DNA of 64,000 bases from VRUE01 sp963702035 (GCA_963702035.1 OY969700.1:2170001-2234000); one strand, 5' to 3'. Numbered from the stretch's first letter, positions 1 to 8,209 are shown. Translations and numbers: made by a program. The notes: a model not told the origin generated them from the sequence alone.

Positions 1-165
1 CTCGAGCGCCTCAACAAGCGCGACCGGCAACTCGTCCGGCTTCGCTATGACGAGGACATGACCCAGGAGGCCATCGCCCATCGCCTCGGCATTCCCCTTG
101 GCACGGTCAAGGTCCGCCTGCATCGCGTGCGCGCCAAGCTGCGCCGCGAGATCGGCGCTTTTTAG
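1..165 (+). CDS. RNA polymerase sigma-70 family factor, C-terminal fragment (region 4)
   Basis: The window opens inside a reading frame that closes at a TAG after 54 codons. The visible residues form sigma region 4: a first helix around LERLNKRDRQLVRLRYDED, then the helix-turn-helix TQEAIAHRLGIPLGTVKVRL that contacts the -35 element, ending in a basic helix RVRAKLRREIGAF. The GTVKVRLHRVRAKLR pattern is typical of region 4 in small sigma-70 proteins. The N-terminal part lies outside the window, so ECF, SigB-like or another subgroup cannot be decided. The next gene converges on it. Confidence 0.8.
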   Translation, partial: LERLNKRDRQLVRLRYDEDMTQEAIAHRLGIPLGTVKVRLHRVRAKLRREIGAF

Positions 166-204
166 AGACCCGGGGAGGCGCGCGGACCGGCGAGGCGCGG
201 GGCC

Positions 205-810
205 TCAGCCGGCCGCTGCTCGCCGCATCTCGGCGGTCGCGGCGCCCGGGCCGATGTAAGGGACGAGCATCGCGAAGAGCAGGTCCGGCAGCAGGGCCGG
301 CAGTCGCTCCGCCCGCCCCGCCAGCAGCTCATCGAAGATCAGGCCCGAGACGGCGCCGGCGGCCATCAGCCCGATATTGCCGGGCAGCTCGCGCTCACCG
401 GCCAGCTGCTCGCCTTCGGTGAGGTACTCGGTGAACCTGGTGATCGCGTCCCAGTGTCGCTGGCGGGCGTCGGAGCCGGCCGCGGCGACCTCGACGATCG
501 CCGTCCTCGCCAGTTCGGGATCGAGGGCGAACAGCTCGACCACCGTCGCCAGCCCGATCCGCATCCGGTCCAGCCAGGGCTGCTCGGGGTCGCACTTGGC
601 GATCACCTCGCCGAACACCCGCTCGACCACGAGGTCGTAGGCGGCGAGGAAGCACTCGTGCTTGTCCTCGAAGTATTTGTAGAAGGTCGTGCGGGAGACA
701 TCGGCCTCCGCGATCACGTCGGCGACCGAGGTCGCCTTGTATCCCTCGCGGCCGACCACCCGCACCATCGCCTCGAGGATCTGTCGACGTCGCGTTTCGC
801 TGCCTGCCAT
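205..810 (-). CDS. TetR/AcrR family transcriptional regulator
   Basis: The protein is about 201 residues. It has a classical TetR N-terminal helix-turn-helix: ETRRRQILEAMVRVVGREGY, then ATSVADVIAEADVSRTTFYK and YFEDKHECFLAAY. A ligand-binding helical domain follows. I start at ATG 810, 7 codons before the HTH; an upstream in-frame start at 852 would add 14 residues with no visible ribosome binding site. It is the last of three tandem TetR genes on this strand. A copy of the GTGTAC-N5-CGTTTA motif lies 51 bases upstream, so autoregulation is plausible (inference). The ligand is unknown. Confidence 0.85.
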   Translation of the reverse strand: MAGSETRRRQILEAMVRVVGREGYKATSVADVIAEADVSRTTFYKYFEDKHECFLAAYDLVVERVFGEVIAKCDPEQPWLDRMRIGLATVVELFALDPELARTAIVEVAAAGSDARQRHWDAITRFTEYLTEGEQLAGERELPGNIGLMAAGAVSGLIFDELLAGRAERLPALLPDLLFAMLVPYIGPGAATAEMRRAAAG

Positions 811-861
811 CGGCCCACCCGTCAGGGTTGAACTATCGGGTATGTGGATCATAGCGGCAAC

Positions 862-881
862 GTGTACGTGGACGTTTATCG
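862..881 (+). promoter_or_regulatory. TetR-associated motif, copy 1 (GTGTAC-N5-CGTTTATCG)
   Basis: On the plus strand this reads GTGTAC, five bases, CGTTTATCG. The same GTGTAC-N5-CGTTTA arrangement sits directly upstream of the TetR genes starting at 2239 and 33186. Here it is in the opposite orientation relative to its gene and overlaps the stop codon of the preceding TetR gene. A shared operator is inferred. Confidence 0.4.
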
Positions 882-1544
882 AGCCAGCCTCTCGACCTCC
901 CTTGCTGCCGCATCCGGGCCGATATACGGGACTAGCGTGGCAAAAAGCACGTCCGAAAGCAAACCGGAAAGTTGTGTCGCCCGGCCGGCGACGAGCTCGT
1001 CGGAGATCAGGCCGGTGACCCCGCCGATCGCCATCCGCGAGGTATTGGCGGGCAGGTTGCGGCCTCCGGGGGCGAAGTCCCGGCCCTCCTCGAAGAGCGG
1101 GGTCAGCCGTTGCATCGCCGCCCGGTAGCGGCGTTGTGCCGCCGGCCCTGCGTTGCCGATGTCGACCAGCGAGAGGCGCGCCAGCGCCGGCTCCTCGGCG
1201 AGCACATCGAGCAGGGCCGCAAGGCCCGCCGCCGCCTGGTCCGGCCAGCCCTGCTTTGAGTCATAGGCGGACATCACCCGCCGCACCAGGACCTCGACCG
1301 TGTTGTCGTAGGCGGCGAGGAAGCAGGCCTCCTTGTCCTCGTAGAGCTCGTAGAAGGTGGTGCGGGAGACGCCGGCCTCTCGGGTCAGGTCCCCCACGGT
1401 CATCGCGCCGTAGCCCTTGGCCGCGACGACCCGGACGGCTGCCTCGAGCAGGCGCTCGCGCTGCGAGCGTGCCACCACCTCTGGAGGCAGCCGGTGACGT
1501 CCGCGCGGAGGGCGCCACCGGTCTCCCACCCCTGCCCGCTCCAC
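876..1544 (-). CDS. TetR/AcrR family transcriptional regulator
   Basis: This 222-residue protein starts with GTG. A basic leader of about 25 residues precedes the TetR HTH (SQRERLLEAAVRVVAAKGYG, VGDLTREAGVSRTTFYELYE, DKEACFLAAY). The C-terminal half is an all-helical ligand-binding domain ending near VPYIGPDAA, almost the same ending as the neighbour at 205-810 (VPYIGPGAA), so the two are probably paralogues. It begins 5 bases after the stop of the upstream TetR gene and is probably co-transcribed with it. The exact start is uncertain because several GTG codons lie in the leader. Confidence 0.83.
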   Translation of the reverse strand: MERAGVGDRWRPPRGRHRLPPEVVARSQRERLLEAAVRVVAAKGYGAMTVGDLTREAGVSRTTFYELYEDKEACFLAAYDNTVEVLVRRVMSAYDSKQGWPDQAAAGLAALLDVLAEEPALARLSLVDIGNAGPAAQRRYRAAMQRLTPLFEEGRDFAPGGRNLPANTSRMAIGGVTGLISDELVAGRATQLSGLLSDVLFATLVPYIGPDAAAREVERLAR

Positions 1545-1549
1545 TCCGG

Positions 1550-2239
1550 TCAGCCTCCGGGCGGGCTCAGGCTCTTCTCGGCCTGGCGCGACTGGCGCAG
1601 CGCCTCCTCCTGGCCGAGATAAGGGACGGTCGTGATGTAGACGATGTCCGGCAGCAGCTCACGCAGCCGCTCTGCGTTGCCGGCGAGGATCTGGCCGACG
1701 ATCAGCGACTCGGCGCCGGAGAGCGCCGCCCGCCCGGCGCTGGAAGGGATCGCTTCCTCCTCGACCGGATCGTCGCGGCCGCGGTCGAGCAGCGACTGGA
1801 GCACTTTCTTGCCCGAGGCGTAGAGCTCGAAGGCCCGGTCGCCGGAGGCCGGCGCCTCTACCAGGGCCATGCGGGCGAAGGCGGGGCGGCTGGCGAGCAG
1901 GTCGAGGAACTCGGCGGCGGCGTCGCGGACCATCGTCGCCCACGGTTTGTCGGGCGAGTAGGCCGAGAGGATGCGGCCCATCGCATCGGCGAGGGAGACC
2001 TCCATCGCGGCGTGGAAGCAGTCCTCCTTGTCCTTGAACAGCTTGTAGAAGGTGGCCCGGGAGACGCCGGCCGGCTCGCAGATGTCGGCGATCGTGGTCG
2101 CGCTGTAGCCCTTCGTCGCGCAGCTGTCGGCCATTGCGACGAGGATCCGTTCCCGCTGGGAGTGAGCGACCAGTGGCTCGGCCAGATCCTCGCGCCCGGC
2201 GGGGAGGTGTTCCTTCTCGATCAGCCCGCTGAGGTTCAC
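1550..2239 (-). CDS. TetR/AcrR family transcriptional regulator
   Basis: About 229 residues from a GTG at 2239. The open frame extends further upstream, but the extra residues look non-coding and would run through the operator-like motif. The HTH is VAHSQRERILVAMADSCATK, ATTIADICEPAGVSRATFYK, LFKDKEDCFHAAM. It is clearly related to the TetR at 32557-33186 in the HTH lead-in (VAHSxRE), the ligand domain (ARMALVEAP against AHVALIEAP) and the upstream motif. It is divergent from the S51 peptidase gene at 2430, which is a candidate target (inference). Confidence 0.83.
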   Translation of the reverse strand: MNLSGLIEKEHLPAGREDLAEPLVAHSQRERILVAMADSCATKGYSATTIADICEPAGVSRATFYKLFKDKEDCFHAAMEVSLADAMGRILSAYSPDKPWATMVRDAAAEFLDLLASRPAFARMALVEAPASGDRAFELYASGKKVLQSLLDRGRDDPVEEEAIPSSAGRAALSGAESLIVGQILAGNAERLRELLPDIVYITTVPYLGQEEALRQSRQAEKSLSPPGG

Positions 2240-2241
2240 GA

Positions 2242-2258
2242 TAAACGCGATTGTACAC
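2242..2258 (-). promoter_or_regulatory. TetR-associated motif, copy 2
   Basis: Read on the minus strand this is GTGTAC-AATCG-CGTTTA, ending 2 bases before the GTG start at 2239. It matches 16 of 17 bases of the motif at 33193-33209 in the same position relative to a homologous TetR gene. Two further TGTACA words lie at about 2350 and 2390 in the same divergent region, facing the S51 peptidase gene. A TetR operator is inferred. Confidence 0.5.
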
Positions 2259-2429
2259 TCTGGGCGGCGCTCTGTGGACGAGTCAGTACCGGATTTAACA
2301 ATTCGTCTCCGCCTGGGAACTGGAACGGAATCCGACCTGGACGCCACTGTACATCCGGGCGAGAGCGCTATCGAAAACTTCGGACCGCTGTACAACGACC
2401 TTTTGCCGCTGCGTCGCGACCATTTAACG

Positions 2430-3197
2430 ATGCAGAAGACGCTCCGCCAGATAGTCGCTTTCGGCGGGGGTGGGTTCTCGATGGAGTCGGGCAACCCGCT
2501 GCTCGACGACTACGTCCTCGGCCTGAGCGGGGCGGAGCGGCCGAGGGTCTGCTTCCTGCCCTCGGCCAGCGGCGATGCCGATCACTACATCGTCCGCTTC
2601 TACCGGGCCTTCCCCGCCGATCGCTGCGAGGCCAGCCACATCTCCCTCTTCCGCCGCGAGCAGGGCCCCGAGGATCTGCGCGAGCACCTGCTCGAACAGG
2701 ACCTGATCTACGTCGGGGGCGGTAGCGTCGTCAGCCTGCTCGGCGTATGGCGCGCGCACGGAATCGACTCGATCCTGCGCGAAGCCTGGGAGCGGGGCGT
2801 CGTCCTCTGCGGCCTCTCGGCCGGCTCGCTCTGCTGGTTCGCCGACGCGGTGACCGGCTTCCACGGGGCACCGCGGCAGGTCGAGGGGCTGGGGCTGCTG
2901 CCGTTCAGCAACTGCGTCCACTACGAGCGCGACTCCGGCCGCCGCAACGCCTACCACGACTTCCTCCGCTCCGGCATGCGCTCCGGCTACGCCGCCGAGG
3001 ACGGCGCGGCGCTGCATTTCGTCGACACCGAGCTGCACCGTGTCGTCGCCTCCCGACCCGAGGCGCGCGGCTACCGGCTCGACGTGGTCGGCAAGCGAGT
3101 GGTGGAGATGCGGATCGCCACGGCGTACCTGGGTGACGCGGGCCCCGCCCCGTTGACCCCACTGCCCGAGGCGATGTCGACCGCAGTGGCTGCATGA
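2430..3197 (+). CDS. S51 family peptidase (peptidase E / cyanophycinase-like)
   Basis: A 255-residue serine peptidase of the S51 fold. The N-terminus has a Rossmann-like start (QIVAFGGGGFS); the nucleophile elbow is LCGLSAGSLCWF, matching the family GxSAGS motif; downstream are conserved stretches such as LGLLPFSNCVHYE. Family members hydrolyse Asp-Xaa dipeptides (PepE) or cyanophycin; which applies here cannot be told. I use the ATG at 2430 because homology starts there and the upstream region carries the TetR motif. A paralogue follows 58 bases later. Cytoplasmic; no signal peptide. Confidence 0.85.
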   Translation: MQKTLRQIVAFGGGGFSMESGNPLLDDYVLGLSGAERPRVCFLPSASGDADHYIVRFYRAFPADRCEASHISLFRREQGPEDLREHLLEQDLIYVGGGSVVSLLGVWRAHGIDSILREAWERGVVLCGLSAGSLCWFADAVTGFHGAPRQVEGLGLLPFSNCVHYERDSGRRNAYHDFLRSGMRSGYAAEDGAALHFVDTELHRVVASRPEARGYRLDVVGKRVVEMRIATAYLGDAGPAPLTPLPEAMSTAVAA

Positions 3198-3205
3198 TGA
3201 CCGAC

Positions 3206-3250
3206 CGCGTTCGTCCTTTGTACCGGTATGCGGGACAAAGGACGAACGCG
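3206..3250. repeat. Class II TAT-loop hairpin, copy H1
   Basis: A perfect 16-bp inverted repeat (3206-3221 with 3235-3250, CGCGTTCGTCCTTTGT and its complement) with a 13-nt loop containing GGTATG. Its right arm ends 5 bases before the start of the next gene. Arms and part of the loop are nearly identical to the hairpin at 12918-12964, so it is a dispersed element and not merely a local terminator. Confidence 0.8.
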
Positions 3251-3255
3251 CTGCG

Positions 3256-4047
3256 ATGATCAGCCGCGTCCTCGCCCTCGGCGGCCACGACTTCACCTCG
3301 CGCCCTCCTGACCGCGCCGTCTGCGAGCTGATGCTGCGTCTGGCGACCACGCGGGCCGGCGGGCGACCGCGGATCTGCATCCTGCCGACCGCCAGCGGCG
3401 ACACCTCGGAGCAGATCGGCCGCTTCTACTCCGCCTTCGGCGAGCGGCCCTGTGACGTCTCCGACCTCTCCCTGTTCCGGCTCGGCAGCCGCCCGATGGA
3501 GCTGCGCGATCACATCCTCGAACAGGACTTGATCTACGTCGGCGGTGGCAGCCTGCTCAACCTGCTCGCGGTCTGGGAGGCGCACGAACTGAGCGCGATC
3601 CTCAGCCTCGCATGGCGGGAGGGAGTCGTCCTCGCCGGCCAGAGCGCCGGCGCGATGTGCTGGTTCGAGGCCGGCATCACCAAGTCCTCCGGCAAGCCTC
3701 TGCCCGGCGCCGGCCTCGGCCTTCTGCCGGGCAGCCTCTGCGTCCACTACAACAACGAACCGGACCGCCGCACCGCCTACCTCGACGCGGTCTCCAACGG
3801 CATGCCCGGCGGCTACGGCCTCGACGACTACGCCGGCCTGATCTGGGAGGGCACAGGACCCCCCTCAGCGGTAACCGCCCAACGCGGCGCCCGCGCCTAC
3901 AAGGTCAGCAAGGGCGAGGAGGGAGCAATCGAGTCCCCACTCCCCGCCCGCTTCCTCCCAGCTCCAGCCCCCGCAGCCCTGCGCGAGGACATAGCCGAGT
4001 TCCGCCGGATCACCGCGATGCGAAAAAAAGCCGGCTGGCTGGGCTAG
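3256..4047 (+). CDS. S51 family peptidase (peptidase E / cyanophycinase-like), second copy
   Basis: A 263-residue paralogue of the preceding gene. Shared blocks include RICILPTASGDTSEQIGRFY, EQDLIYVGGGSLLNLL, the nucleophile motif LAGQSAGAMCWFE and LGLLPGSLCVHYN. The start at 3256 follows the right arm of hairpin H1, which therefore lies in the 5' untranslated region or overlaps the ribosome binding region. Tandem duplication with divergence suggests different substrates. No signal peptide. PepE-like dipeptidase and cyanophycinase-related roles are both possible. Confidence 0.84.
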   Translation: MISRVLALGGHDFTSRPPDRAVCELMLRLATTRAGGRPRICILPTASGDTSEQIGRFYSAFGERPCDVSDLSLFRLGSRPMELRDHILEQDLIYVGGGSLLNLLAVWEAHELSAILSLAWREGVVLAGQSAGAMCWFEAGITKSSGKPLPGAGLGLLPGSLCVHYNNEPDRRTAYLDAVSNGMPGGYGLDDYAGLIWEGTGPPSAVTAQRGARAYKVSKGEEGAIESPLPARFLPAPAPAALREDIAEFRRITAMRKKAGWLG

Positions 4048-4067
4048 TCAGTCGATGCGACCGAGCT

Positions 4068-4187
4068 GGAGGGGTAGGGGGCGCCCAGTCGCGAGCGGCG
4101 TCCTCTTTTTCGCCCAGTCGCGACCTCGGACGGCCGCGCCGCGACGAGGCGAAAAACCCAGCCGCGACTGGGCGCCCCTACCCCTCC
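4068..4187 (+). repeat. Class I palindromic element, copy A
   Basis: Outer arms 4068-4093 and 4163-4187 pair over 25 bp with one bulged base. Inside the left arm is the core GCGGCGTCCT (4095-4104), then TTTTTCGCC (4106-4114), which pairs with GGCGAAAAA (4148-4156) around a 33-nt loop. The right core continues as ACCCAGC. Core, loop length and total length match copies at 50481, 51952 and 63437, while the outer arms are different but still self-complementary. Confidence 0.8.
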
Positions 4188-4303
4188 GCTGAGGATCGGG
4201 ACGAGGGACACCCGATCCGACCTACCGACGCGTTCGGCAGGCCGAATTCGTAGATTCGGCTACGGTCCATACTGGTCCCCGTCCCGACTTACTAGGAGCT
4301 GAA

Positions 4304-4837
4304 ATGGCCGACAAAAGCTTTCCCGCAGCCCTCAACGAGCAGATCGCGAACGAGTTCGCCGCCTCACAGCAGTACGTGGGGATGGCGGTCTACTACGACG
4401 CGGAAACGCTGCCCCGCCTCGCCGCCTTCTTCTACCGGCAGGCGTTGGAGGAGCGCGAGCACGCGATGATGATGGTCCAATACCTGCTCGACGTCGGCGA
4501 GGAGGTCCACATCCCCGACATCAAGGCGCAGGAGACGAGCTACTCGGACGGGACGACCCCGGTGAAGAAGGCGCTCGCGCAGGAGAAGACGGTCGGCGAG
4601 GAGATCTTTGCCCTGTTCGAGCTGGCGCGCGAGGTCAAGGACTACCGCGCCGAGCAGTTCATGCAGTGGTTCGTCAAGGAGCAGGTCGAGGAGGTCGCGC
4701 TGATGGGTGACCTGCTGAACGTGGTCGAGCGCGCCAAGGACAACCTGCTCTTGGCCGAGGACTACATCGCGCGGGAGACCCCGGGTGAAGGCGGCGGCGA
4801 CGCGACCAAGCCGCCCGCGGCGGGGATGGGCGGATAG
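4304..4837 (+). CDS. Non-haem ferritin (iron storage, ferroxidase)
   Basis: A 177-residue ferritin. It oxidises Fe(II) and stores the mineral inside a 24-subunit cage in the cytoplasm. The ferroxidase ligands can be read directly: Glu17, Glu50, His53, Glu94, Gln127 and Glu130, in the spacing of bacterial Ftn/BfrB proteins. The last about 15 residues are Gly/Ala/Pro-rich. A good AGGAG ribosome binding site lies just upstream of the ATG. It is flanked by a class I element upstream and a 106-bp palindrome immediately after its stop, so it is probably transcribed alone. Confidence 0.95.
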   Translation: MADKSFPAALNEQIANEFAASQQYVGMAVYYDAETLPRLAAFFYRQALEEREHAMMMVQYLLDVGEEVHIPDIKAQETSYSDGTTPVKKALAQEKTVGEEIFALFELAREVKDYRAEQFMQWFVKEQVEEVALMGDLLNVVERAKDNLLLAEDYIARETPGEGGGDATKPPAAGMGG

Positions 4838-4841
4838 CCAA

Positions 4842-4947
4842 AGGAGGACGGGAGTCCCTCCCACGGAGACTCGAGGAACCACGTTCGAACCCTCCACCGG
4901 CGATCCAGCTGCGCGACGGTCTCCGGGGGAGGGACTCCCGTCCTCCT
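4842..4947. repeat. Long palindrome between convergent genes (element B)
   Basis: Perfect 21-bp outer arms (4842-4862 and 4927-4947) followed, after one mismatch, by 7-bp inner arms CGGAGAC/GTCTCCG (4864-4870 and 4919-4925) and a 48-nt loop. It starts 5 bases after the ferritin stop and reaches the last bases of the convergent gene. It lacks the class I core. A bidirectional terminator or an unrelated palindromic element are both possible. Confidence 0.75.
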
Positions 4948-6007
4948 ATTCAGCCCAACGAAATCCAGTTGGAGTCAGCTGGGGCAGCAGCGGGCTTGTC
5001 GGCAGCCCCTCCGGCGGCTCCGCCTCGTTGTAGCCGCGCGGCGCGGTGTCGTTCGGCGTGTCGGGGTGGAAGAGCGAGGCGAGGACCTGGATCTGGCCGC
5101 GGCCGGGGCCGAGCTCCCACTGGCCGCCGCCGTAGGCGCCGATCCCGTGCTCGGCGCAGTAGTCGTAGGTCTCACAGAGGTCGCGCAGGCCGCCGATCCG
5201 CGAGGGCTTGATGTTGACCATCCGCGGTGGCCAGGGCAGCGCCTCGATGTCGGCGATCGAGTGGATCGGCGCGTCCCAGGTGAGCCGGTCGCGGACGGGC
5301 TCCAGCAGCGGCCGCGTCTCCGCGGTCACGTCGGGATCCTCGAGCCAGGCCTCGGGGAAGGCCTCGATCAGCTTGCCGTACAGCTCCGGGTCGGTCTCGA
5401 CGTCGACCACGGTGCCTTTGTAGAAGCCCTTGAGGTCGAGCGAGTCGACCGCGCCGGTCTCGACCAGGGCGGCGATCAGCTCGTCGGTCCAGTCGTTGAC
5501 CGGGTCGAGCTTGAAGCGCAGGTTGGGGTAGGGCTCGAGCTTGCGCCGCATGGTCTCGATCGAGGAGGGCTCATCGGGACCCCCCGCTAGCCGCATCGAG
5601 CAGACGAAGGTGACCGGCCGGGGCTCCCGCCGCAGCGCCTTGGCGATGCTCGTGCCGGCCTGACGCAGGGCCAGGTCGAGCGCCGCGGCCTCGAAGGCCC
5701 AGCGCCGGTAGCGGCGCGAGACCTCGCGCTGCGGCTCGGCCGGGAAGGTGTTGACCCCGCCGATGAACTCGCAGAACTCGCCCAGTGTCGCGTAGCCGGT
5801 CAGGTCGAGCGATGGGCCGGCGTCCTGCAGCGCCACGTGGTCGAGGGCGTCGTAGGTGACGTCCTCGCCGAGGCCGTCCTCGCCGTTGCCCCAGAGGTGG
5901 ATCACGGTGCTGAGGCGTTCGAAGCCGGGGACGATGTGCTCCAGCCCCTGCAGCTCATAGCCCTCTATCTCCAGGGGCAGGTCGGCGAGCAGGTCGAAGG
6001 TGGGCAT
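4946..6007 (-). CDS. Enolase-superfamily protein (mandelate racemase/OSBS-like)
   Basis: About 353 residues. The C-terminal barrel shows the pattern of the enolase superfamily: RFKLDP (residues near the catalytic Lys strand), an Asp in AVDSLDLKG, Glu in AWLEDPD, Asp in LTWDAPIHS, and a second-half Lys in VNIKPSRIGG. The three acidic positions would bind Mg. The substrate is not predictable; known relatives include o-succinylbenzoate synthase, dipeptide epimerases and muconate cycloisomerases. I prefer the ATG at 6007 over an upstream TTG at 6040. It is divergent from the FAD oxidase gene, 38 bases away, and may share its promoter region. Confidence 0.7.
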   Translation of the reverse strand: MPTFDLLADLPLEIEGYELQGLEHIVPGFERLSTVIHLWGNGEDGLGEDVTYDALDHVALQDAGPSLDLTGYATLGEFCEFIGGVNTFPAEPQREVSRRYRRWAFEAAALDLALRQAGTSIAKALRREPRPVTFVCSMRLAGGPDEPSSIETMRRKLEPYPNLRFKLDPVNDWTDELIAALVETGAVDSLDLKGFYKGTVVDVETDPELYGKLIEAFPEAWLEDPDVTAETRPLLEPVRDRLTWDAPIHSIADIEALPWPPRMVNIKPSRIGGLRDLCETYDYCAEHGIGAYGGGQWELGPGRGQIQVLASLFHPDTPNDTAPRGYNEAEPPEGLPTSPLLPQLTPTGFRWAE

Positions 6008-6045
6008 GAGGCGCACCCTAGCGAGGTGGGACACTGGCAACGCCG

Positions 6046-7534
6046 ATGAAGCACACTCGCCACGGCTACTGGTTGGAGGAGGCGGGGGGCGTGACCCCGG
6101 CGCCGCAGCTGGTTGGGGACGTAAGTGCTGATGTCCTTGTGATTGGGGGGGGATATACGGGGATGTGGGCTGCTTGGTGGGTGAAGCGGCTTGAGCCGGA
6201 GGCTCGGGTTGTCTTGCTCGAGAGCGAGGTTTGTGGGTTTGGGCCGAGTGGGCGGAATGGGGGGTTCTGCAACGTGATGTGGTTCTCGCTGGCCAATATG
6301 CGGCAGCGGTGGGGGGATGCCGGGGGGCTGGCCGTGGCGCGAGCGTCGCGCGAGGCGATCGACGGGATCGAGGCGTTCTGCCGCGAGCAGGAGGTTGACG
6401 CCTGGTTCCGTCGCGGCGGCTATCTGCAGGTCTCCACGGCGCCGGCCCACGACCGGGTCTGGGATGAGGCGGTTGCCGCGAGCCGGGAGCTGGGGGAGGG
6501 GGACGCCGTGCGGCCTCTGTCTTCCGCCGCGGTCGCCGAGCGCTGCGCCTCGCCGGCCTTCCGCGGCGGCGCCTTCTACCCCGATGCGGCGACGGTGCAG
6601 CCGGCCCGCCTCGCGCTAGGCCTGCGCAAGCGCCTGCTCGTCAGCGGCGTCCATATCTACGAGCACTCGCCAGTGCGCCGCCTCGCCGCCGATTGCTGCA
6701 TTGTCCCCTCTATAGGGGGGACAATGCAGCAATATCGGGCTGGGGATGGAATTGTCGCCGAGACCGATGGCGGTACGGTGCGGGCAGGCGCGGCGGTACT
6801 CGCGATCGGCGGTGCGGCGAAGGCACCGGGCGCGCCGCTGCGCGACGCCCTCACCGTCACCTCCTCGCACATCGTCCTCACCGAGCCGGTTCCCGACCTG
6901 CTCGAGGAGATCGGCTGGACGGGCGGCGAGTGCATCACCGATGGCCGCACCCTGATCGACTACTTCCGCACCACCCCGGACGGCCGGATCGCCTTCGGCT
7001 GGGGAGGGGGGCGGATAGCGATGGGCGCCCGCCTCCGCGGCCGTGCCGAGCTCGACCGCAGCGTCGTCTCGGCTGCGGCAGCCCGGATGCGCGAGTACTT
7101 CCCGGGCCTGGCCGGGAAGCGCATCACCCACGCTTGGGGCGGACCCGTTCGACGCGTCTCCCACCCACATCCCGATGGTCGTCCCGCTCCCCGGCGCCGC
7201 GGGAGGTGGAAGCAGAAGCGCCCCGGCCGGCGCAGACGCCAACGTCTTCGTCGCCGCGGGCTACACCGGCAACGGCGTGGGCCCATCCCACATGGTCGGC
7301 CGAACCCTCGCCTCCCTAGCCCTGGACCGCCGCGACGAAGCTTCCCGCCTCCCCTTCGTAGACCCAGCTCCCCAGCACGTGCCCCCCGAGCCCCTCCACT
7401 GGCTGGGAGGAGAAACCATCCGCCGTGCCTTGATAACCAAGGAGAACGCCGAGCTCTCCAACCAAAGACCGAACCCCCTCAGCTCCCTGATCTCCCGAGT
7501 CCCCAAACTGATCGGCGTCCACATCGGCCGTTGA
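6046..7534 (+). pseudogene. FAD-dependent amine/amino-acid oxidase (DAO family), frameshifted
   Basis: The N-terminus has the FAD Rossmann motif GGGYTGMWAAWWVKRLE and the family signature SGRNGG. Family members oxidise D-amino acids, glycine or gamma-glutamylputrescine. At about 7144-7148 the frame shifts: HAWGGP continues sensibly only in another frame (FDASPTHIPMV, then VFVAAGYTGNGVGPSHM, ending at 7534). In the original frame the protein becomes Arg/Pro-rich junk to 7593. One extra base in GGACCCG explains it. A class II hairpin is also inserted in frame at 6692-6733. It could be a recent pseudogene or a sequencing error. Neighbouring amine-catabolism genes fit the family role. Confidence 0.75.
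6692..6733. repeat. Class II TAT-loop hairpin H4, in frame inside the oxidase gene
   Basis: A perfect 17-bp inverted repeat (6692-6708 with 6717-6733) around an 8-nt TCTATAGG loop. It is 42 bases long, exactly 14 codons, and encodes about DCCIVPSIGGTMQQY between the otherwise family-like segments PVRRLA and GDGIVAE. Its loop and stem match the hairpin at 49582-49621. Confidence 0.8.
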
Positions 7535-7545
7535 TCGCCGCTGCG

Positions 7546-7577
7546 GACTTTGTACGTGCTATGGCCTGTACAAAGTC
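7546..7577. repeat. Class II TAT-loop hairpin H3
   Basis: A 10-bp inverted repeat GACTTTGTAC/GTACAAAGTC (7546-7555 and 7568-7577) with a 12-nt loop containing CTATG. It lies 11 bases after the restored stop of the FAD oxidase gene. It shares the TTTGTAC stem and TAT loop with the hairpins at 3206 and 12918. Confidence 0.7.
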
Positions 7578-7703
7578 GACATCGCCTCGCTGAATCGCGC
7601 GGGCTGGAAAGAAGGACCGGGTGTCGCCCCGATGGAGCCTCGCGAAGCGGCGCACCGGCGAGTGTCTCCCAGCTCCCCAAGCGAGTCGGCTTCCACATCG
7701 GCA

Positions 7704-7793
7704 GGTAGAGAGGGTGGGGTGTCCTCGAACCGGCGGATACTCAGAGCGGGCGAAGCCCGCGAGTCGGGGCGAGGACACCCCACCCTCTCTACC
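7704..7793. repeat. Long palindrome between convergent genes (element C)
   Basis: Perfect 24-bp arms (7704-7727 and 7770-7793) with a 42-nt loop that itself holds a GCGGGC-gaa-GCCCGC hairpin (7746-7760). It abuts the stop codon of the convergent universal stress protein gene. No class I core is present. A bidirectional terminator role is plausible. Confidence 0.75.
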
Positions 7794-7794
7794 G

Positions 7795-8208
7795 CTACGC
7801 AGGAACCACCAGCACAGGCCGCGCGCTCTGATGCAGCAGCTTGTAAGGGGTCGCGCCGAGGATCGCCCCTTTGAGCGGCGTCTCACCACCACCGCCGACG
7901 ACGATCATCCGCGCGTCGCGCTGCTCGGCAACCGCGATCATCGCCTCCGGCCCGTGTTTCGCCACCAGCTCGTACTCGGCCTTGACGCCGTCCGTCTCGA
8001 CGAGCTGTTTAGCCTCGTCCATCGCCGCGGCGCCGAACTCCTCAATCGCCTCCTCGTGTTCGGCGATCTCACCGCCCCAGATTCCCGGCGGCGCGTAGCC
8101 GAAGACGAGCACGAGGTCGTCACCGAGGCCTTTGGCCAGCTCCACGGCCCGCGCGAGCGCCGCCTTGCTCGAGTCCGACCCGTCGTATCCGACGACTATC
8201 GAGCCCAT
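7795..8208 (-). CDS. Universal stress protein (UspA family)
   Basis: A 137-residue single-domain UspA protein. It starts with the family beta-strand MGSIVVGYDGSDSSKAAL and ends with the nucleotide-binding loop VVGGGGETPLKGAILGATPYKLLHQS followed by PVLVV, which fits the ATP-binding G-2X-G-9X-G type subfamily (first G pair clear, the rest approximate). It begins one base after the stop of the permease gene and is very probably co-transcribed with it, a pairing often seen where Usp proteins modulate transporters. Cytoplasmic; exact role unknown. Confidence 0.92.
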   Translation of the reverse strand: MGSIVVGYDGSDSSKAALARAVELAKGLGDDLVLVFGYAPPGIWGGEIAEHEEAIEEFGAAAMDEAKQLVETDGVKAEYELVAKHGPEAMIAVAEQRDARMIVVGGGGETPLKGAILGATPYKLLHQSARPVLVVPA

Positions 8209-8209
8209 C

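Noticed and set aside
1136..2725. A 529-codon plus-strand open frame across the TetR genes
   Set aside because: Arg/Pro/Gly-rich shadow of the three TetR genes on the other strand.
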